Source of the DNA: a bacterium 1XD21-70
GTDB taxonomy: Bacteria > Bacillota > Clostridia > Lachnospirales > Lachnospiraceae
Assembly: GCA_003669055.1 (NCBI GenBank)
Contig: RAYB01000035.1
Location: forward strand, 1-55,393
Direction: 5' to 3'
Length of the DNA: 55,393 nucleotides
The notes beneath the pieces were generated by a model that worked only from the letters and a program-made list of their open reading frames with translations, searched no databases and was not told the origin of the DNA. Within the stretch, counting starts at the first letter, position 1, and each line of letters starts with the position of its first letter. Position numbers and translations under genes: made by a program. This document shows positions 52,010 to 55,393 of the stretch, piece by piece.

Positions 52010-52218
52010 ATAATCTCCACCTCATTCTTCATAACATATAATGCATCCACAAATTGTAATTATCGGACATTTCAGAATCAAAGTTATATCTCGCCATATT
52101 TCTCAGTCATTCTAAATTATACTCGCTATGGCTCTACCCCACGTTCTTCCTCCGCTATATCTCCGTCTACACGATCTCCACACGCCCACCTACGCAGCGA
52201 TTAGAAATGCATACTACA

Positions 52219-52257
52219 AAAAAGCAGATACCTTATCGCCTATGGTATCCGCTTTTT
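52219..52257 (-). terminator. Terminator of the Rpn-family gene
   Basis: GCAGATACC against GGTATCCGC with A/T runs on both sides, located 16 nt past the nuclease stop on the minus strand. Likely bidirectional. Confidence 0.75.
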
Positions 52258-52272
52258 CGCAGTTTGTTTTGA

Positions 52273-53082
52273 TCAAACTTTTAAATTCTCTATACTCTCT
52301 TTTGTGAGACCTGTATATCTGATAATTTTTTCTATAGGCTCACCATCTTCTATCATATTCCGGGCAATTCCTATCTTGGCATTCCGATCCGCATTGTATA
52401 ATGCCTGTGCCTCATCATGTCTTGCTTTTGCGCGGAGCCTTTCCTTCTCACGGAATTCTGATGAAGCTGTAATCGTATAATAAGCATTGATCGCCTGACT
52501 CATAACTGGCACCTCCATCTCTTTAATCTTCTCCAATTCCTCTTCGGTTTCCGCCTTGAACAGAGAAAGCCACAGCAGTAACATATCATCCTCACCCACA
52601 TCTGACGGCAATTTGGGAAGTTCAAAGAAATGGAATCCCATTTTATCCGACAGCAGCGTATGGCGTGTGACCTCCAGCGGCTGGAAGAAAGAATGATATT
52701 CTTCACATTCAAACAGTGGAAAATCTATAATACTGATAACGATTGTGCGTGGTAGGGCAGAATAGCCCTGCCCAGTAAGCAACGCTGATGAAAACTCCCT
52801 CGCCCAATAGTACATGACCCTCTCCGGGTAATCCCCCTCATTGCACACCTGTACTTCCAGATCCACACGCTGTCCATTCACAGTCATATTGATATCCAGC
52901 CTGCAGAATTTGTCTCCCAGATTCTCAGGAGGCATCTCCGGGTTTCGTATCACGAACTGCCCAATATCCTCCAATGGTATTCCAAGCAGGTCTGCCACCA
53001 GCTTCTTTAAAAGTTCCGGGTACTGTACAAACAGCATTTTGAACAATGTATCTGTCTTAAACGTATATTCAAGTTTCCGCAT
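52273..53082 (-). CDS. Rpn family PD-(D/E)XK nuclease / putative transposase
   Basis: A 269-residue protein of the Rpn (recombination-promoting nuclease) family. It begins MRKLEYTFKTDTLFKMLFVQ, and the nuclease core is visible: LDINMTVNGQRVDLEVQVCN, where Asp and Glu-Val-Gln fit the D..ExQ active site, followed by YYWAREFSSALLTGQGY. The C-terminal helical part NMIEDGEPIEKIIRYTGLTK is typical. ATG 53082 is 8 nt from AGGGAG; a longer upstream frame lacks homology. Such genes are common in Lachnospiraceae in many copies and are often near mobile DNA. Confidence 0.88.
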   Translation of the reverse strand: MRKLEYTFKTDTLFKMLFVQYPELLKKLVADLLGIPLEDIGQFVIRNPEMPPENLGDKFCRLDINMTVNGQRVDLEVQVCNEGDYPERVMYYWAREFSSALLTGQGYSALPRTIVISIIDFPLFECEEYHSFFQPLEVTRHTLLSDKMGFHFFELPKLPSDVGEDDMLLLWLSLFKAETEEELEKIKEMEVPVMSQAINAYYTITASSEFREKERLRAKARHDEAQALYNADRNAKIGIARNMIEDGEPIEKIIRYTGLTKESIENLKV

Positions 53083-53219
53083 GGCATCATCTCCCTTAAA
53101 TCTTATAGTTTCCCCTATGGATAGTATACCATATTCGATGGCTGATTTCCATAAAGATTTTGTGACCAGATCACTCCTCATCCAAAAGGTATACATAGAG
53201 GCATTCCAGATATTTCACA

Positions 53220-54080
53220 TCATGCCGTTTGCTTATCGTAACAGGCGACAGGTTTATTTTGGCAAATGAATCCATTCAACAGCCGCAGCATCCTCCTTCT
53301 CATAATACTGTCAGCAATCTCTTTACGGATAATCTCCACGGCTTTATCCTTTTTATAAAAATCCCCGAAAGGAATAATCTGTGTGAATGTATCCAAAAAA
53401 ATATTCCTGCTGTTTTTCAACAGGTCTGCAATCTGCCCAGACACATCATCTGCATCGGTATAAGCCCGGACTGCCTTTGGCTTCATCATCTGCACCTCTG
53501 CCCGAAGAATCCCCTTTATAGGCTTCAGTTTCTTCCAATCTGCATTGGCACTTTTATGCTGACGCATAAATGCCCTTTCTAAATCATATAGCAGGAACTC
53601 AATACCATTGCTGTTCCCGCTCAGGCAAAAGCTGGTATTATCATCAAAGTATTCATAACTAGCCGGTAAGAATCCTTTCACCCTGCCAATCCTCTTGAGA
53701 ACTTTCAGGTATGCCAGGGCATTTGCCCGGGTGCCCACATCCATATCTGCAACAAAATTCATCCCTGACAGAACAAAATCTTTTATCCGGTATTTCCCAT
53801 TGAAATATTCAATAATCCTTTTATCCAGCTTTCGAATTAGCCTGTCTATATCAGACACATCATCTACCAGCAGGTACGTGTTGACAATCACCCGAATCTT
53901 CTTTTTATACTGGCTGTCACGGTAGATGACTGTTATTCCTTTACCACTTAGAGAACGATCAATATATTCTCCACTATCCCCATCTATATAATCTTCCCCA
54001 TCATATGACCTGGCAAAAACCTTTTGAAAATGTTCATTATCCGATACCGCAGACAGTTCAAATACCTGATTTAAGTTCAT
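53220..54080 (-). CDS. Replication-initiator-like protein (tentative)
   Basis: A 286-residue soluble protein. Its layout, with VLSGMNFVADMDVGTRANALAYLKVLKRIG in the middle and KLKPIKGILRAEVQMMKPKAVRAY later, reminds of phage/plasmid replication initiators of the Rep_trans-like type, where an acidic catalytic strand is followed by RxEvq-type motifs. This is recognition by eye only. GGGAGG precedes the ATG. It lies downstream of helicase fragments on the same strand, a pairing expected for a small replicon. Confidence 0.4.
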   Translation of the reverse strand: MNLNQVFELSAVSDNEHFQKVFARSYDGEDYIDGDSGEYIDRSLSGKGITVIYRDSQYKKKIRVIVNTYLLVDDVSDIDRLIRKLDKRIIEYFNGKYRIKDFVLSGMNFVADMDVGTRANALAYLKVLKRIGRVKGFLPASYEYFDDNTSFCLSGNSNGIEFLLYDLERAFMRQHKSANADWKKLKPIKGILRAEVQMMKPKAVRAYTDADDVSGQIADLLKNSRNIFLDTFTQIIPFGDFYKKDKAVEIIRKEIADSIMRRRMLRLLNGFICQNKPVACYDKQTA

Positions 54081-54245
54081 AATATTGCCTCCCTATTACA
54101 AATATTTTTTACAAAATAGTTGGCGGAATTTGAACTTTATATTGCGCCATAGTTGTGTAGATACAGTGCAATCCATCCCCAGTAAATCCCACTGGTTATG
54201 TGATTTATATTTGACAAAAGAAAATTGGTTTTTTATGTGTCATTA

Positions 54246-54824
54246 TCATGTATACTCTTTCTGATCATATTCTGATTCCATTAAGATCGCCTGCCGAAGC
54301 GGGAAATTAGAAAACAGTTTAACAGTAGCATCACACCGAAGCAGCCTTGCACATCCAACAGCCTGCTCCAAATCCGTTTCAATAATATAGAACTGAATCG
54401 TCCTCAATATTTCATCTTCAAAAGTGGTAAAACGAAATCGGTATCCATTATAAGTAACAATGGCACACGGATTTAAGTCGGCATCTGTATCAAATCCAAG
54501 CATAAATGCGAACAGCTTATATATCCAGTCTGGCTGGTGCGGTGTTCCAATGACATCTATATCCTGCCCCTTCAACACATCACACCCAACACAATTACCA
54601 TAGTACATGTCATCTGTGCAGTAATCCGCATATTTTTTGAATGTAATCGTATGCTCACATCCTGTCCATTTTTTGATATGCTCCATTACTTTAGGATGAC
54701 CGTCCAGGTATGCGCGGCTCATGGGACGTTCATAGTATTGATAAAGCGTCCCCTCGCACAATGCCTGAATATTTATCTCCGTGTCTATATCAGCATATGA
54801 TTTATCAAATTCTATTTTATTCAC
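54246..54824 (-). pseudogene. C-terminal fragment of a superfamily 2-like helicase
   Basis: A 192-residue frame starting at GTG that overlaps the previous fragment's stop. It contains CDVLKGQDIDVIGTPHQPDWIYKLFAF (motif V-like) and DLEQAVGCARLLR, which matches helicase motif VI Q-x-x-G-R-x-x-R except that the first arginine is Cys (codon TGT, one transition from CGT). No motif III (SAT) lies between it and the upstream fragment, which suggests an internal deletion as well. Probably an inactive C-terminal half of the helicase begun at 54821-55213. Confidence 0.6.
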
Positions 54825-55213
54825 GGTAAATAGTCCATAAAACTCACTTTTTTTAGAATCTTTTTTATTTTGGCGCAGAGTGAGTCACGGGTTGGCAGCT
54901 TTTTCTTCAATCGTTTCAATTCTGAAGGCGAAACCGTTATCCGATCTGCGAGGACTGTGCTGAATATGTAATCTTCATCAATTATAACAAGATCATATTT
55001 TTCCAAATCCACACTGGATAAGCGCCTGTGAGTGGTAATAGCACAGCTAGTAGAACCATAAAATTTATCACGTTCCGATAGATATTGTTTCAATATTTTT
55101 GCATCGCACTTTTTTTCTTTTTTGATAGCCTTGATAATACGTGGAATTGGAACAATCCCCTCAAGGCTGACCATTTCCAGTGTATTTCTTTCCGGCTTTT
55201 CTTTTATCAGCAT
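54821..55213 (-). pseudogene. Middle fragment of the same helicase, lacking Walker A
   Basis: A 130-residue frame: CAITTHRRLSSVDLEKYDLVIIDEDYIF contains a DEAD-like motif II (IIDED) and a plausible motif Ia/Ib region before it. No Walker A lies upstream within the window: the ORF begins 27 nt from a terminator and a repeat. Its frame ends SFMDYLP and the reading continues in another frame from GTG 54824, as if one base were lost. ATG 55213 has GAGGTGAGG upstream. Confidence 0.6.
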
Positions 55214-55239
55214 ATCCTCACCTCTGATTTTATTATATC

Positions 55240-55262
55240 AAAAAAGCCAGCTTTTGCTGACC
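55240..55262 (-). terminator. Terminator upstream of the helicase fragment
   Basis: On the minus strand GTCAGC-AAAA-GCTGGC is followed by TTTTTT. It ends a transcript coming from outside the window on the right. It shares the 18-mer CAAAAAAGCCAGCTTTTG with the terminator near 2887. Confidence 0.65.
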
Positions 55263-55270
55263 CTTTTTTG

Positions 55271-55325
55271 ACAGTCTGAAACCTCATCCCCCACGCAATA
55301 TGCGCTGGGGATGAGGTCAGACTGT
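55271..55325. repeat. Palindromic repeat, copy 2 (full form)
   Basis: ACAGTCTGA and CAGACTGT flank the same CCTCATCCCC/GGGGATGAGG core seen at 51706-51740, making one extended palindrome of about 55 nt. The core has the same orientation in both copies. Copy 1 carries only the right-hand flank. Confidence 0.8.
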
Positions 55326-55326
55326 A

Positions 55327-55365
55327 GACAACTAGCCTCCTAATAGGAGGCGGTTGTCTTTTTTT
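55327..55365 (+). terminator. Strong intrinsic terminator at the right edge
   Basis: GACAAC/GTTGTC and CCTCCT/AGGAGG stems with loop AAT, followed by a 7-T run on the plus strand. No plus-strand gene in the window leads to it except by read-through, so it may belong to the repeat boundary. Confidence 0.8.
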
Positions 55366-55393
55366 CTTTAACTCAGGTTTTCGATGTAGTATA

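Noticed and set aside
53220-54080. Calling the Rep-like protein a toxin or abortive-infection protein
   Set aside because: No toxin or nucleotidyltransferase motif is visible; the helicase pieces upstream fit a replication role better.
1-55393. CRISPR arrays, tRNA, rRNA, complete insertion sequences or known riboswitches
   Set aside because: No regularly spaced repeats, tRNA-like cloverleaves, rRNA sequence, DDE transposase or familiar riboswitch core was seen when reading both strands; weak or diverged examples could be missed by eye.

Overview
The window looks like chromosomal DNA of a Gram-positive anaerobe of the class Clostridia, most likely a Lachnospiraceae-type gut bacterium. The S10-spc ribosomal protein order (rpsJ to infA), the zinc-type S14, the small KOW protein between map and infA, strong AGGAGG ribosome binding sites and the choline-binding-type wall proteins all fit this. 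The species cannot be told from the sequence alone. No tRNA, rRNA or CRISPR array was recognised.

Layout. (1) 41-2656, minus strand: a three-gene cassette of a DUF262 protein, a DUF3696-type SMC/OLD-like ATPase and a small unknown protein. It resembles defence modules and is AT-richer than its surroundings. (2) 3069-16183, minus strand: 26 genes from rpsJ to infA (21 ribosomal proteins, SecY, Adk, Map, KOW protein, IF-1) behind a strong promoter and a roughly 225-nt structured leader. The cluster stops after infA at a terminator; rpmJ, rpsM, rpsK, rpsD, rpoA and rplQ do not follow. (3) 16611-33480: an accessory CoA-thioester metabolism region. It holds two CaiB/BaiF CoA-transferases, two acyl-CoA dehydrogenases, EtfAB, three crotonases, a MaoC hydratase-like protein, an acyl-CoA synthetase, a GntP-family permease, a nitronate-monooxygenase-like flavoprotein and a PucR-type regulator. 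Together they could take up, activate, isomerise/hydrate and reduce or oxidise an organic acid, resembling the cai/fix carnitine scheme, but the substrate is unknown. A 258-nt near-perfect inverted repeat lies among these genes. (4) 33851-38708: a secreted cell-wall-binding-repeat protein, then a single gene that fuses a complete PTS sugar permease (EIIC) to a methyl-accepting chemotaxis signalling hairpin, then an RlmI-like methyltransferase.

(5) 38715-49996, minus strand: a surface polysaccharide locus with two Wzx-type flippases, three GT2 glycosyltransferases, an ATP-grasp ligase, a DegT aminotransferase, DUF2304 and DUF2142 membrane proteins, RmlC and a Wzm-type ABC permease without its ATPase. 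Its promoter overlaps an inverted repeat shared with the divergent L,D-transpeptidase gene (50191-51687), so wall cross-linking and polysaccharide export may be co-regulated. (6) 51706-55371: a lower-GC accessory block between two copies of a palindromic repeat. It holds a small ORF, an Rpn-family nuclease, a replication-initiator-like protein and two pieces of a decayed helicase, which looks like the remnant of a mobile replicon.

The most unusual item is the EIIC-chemoreceptor fusion at 35558-37753: the sugar-binding His and Glu of EIIC are kept while the kinase-contact tip of the chemoreceptor is altered. The DUF262/DUF3696/small-ORF cassette, the giant hairpin at 24811-25068 and the structured repeats inside the ribosomal operon also deserve attention. 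All functions are inferred from reading the sequence; no database search was run.
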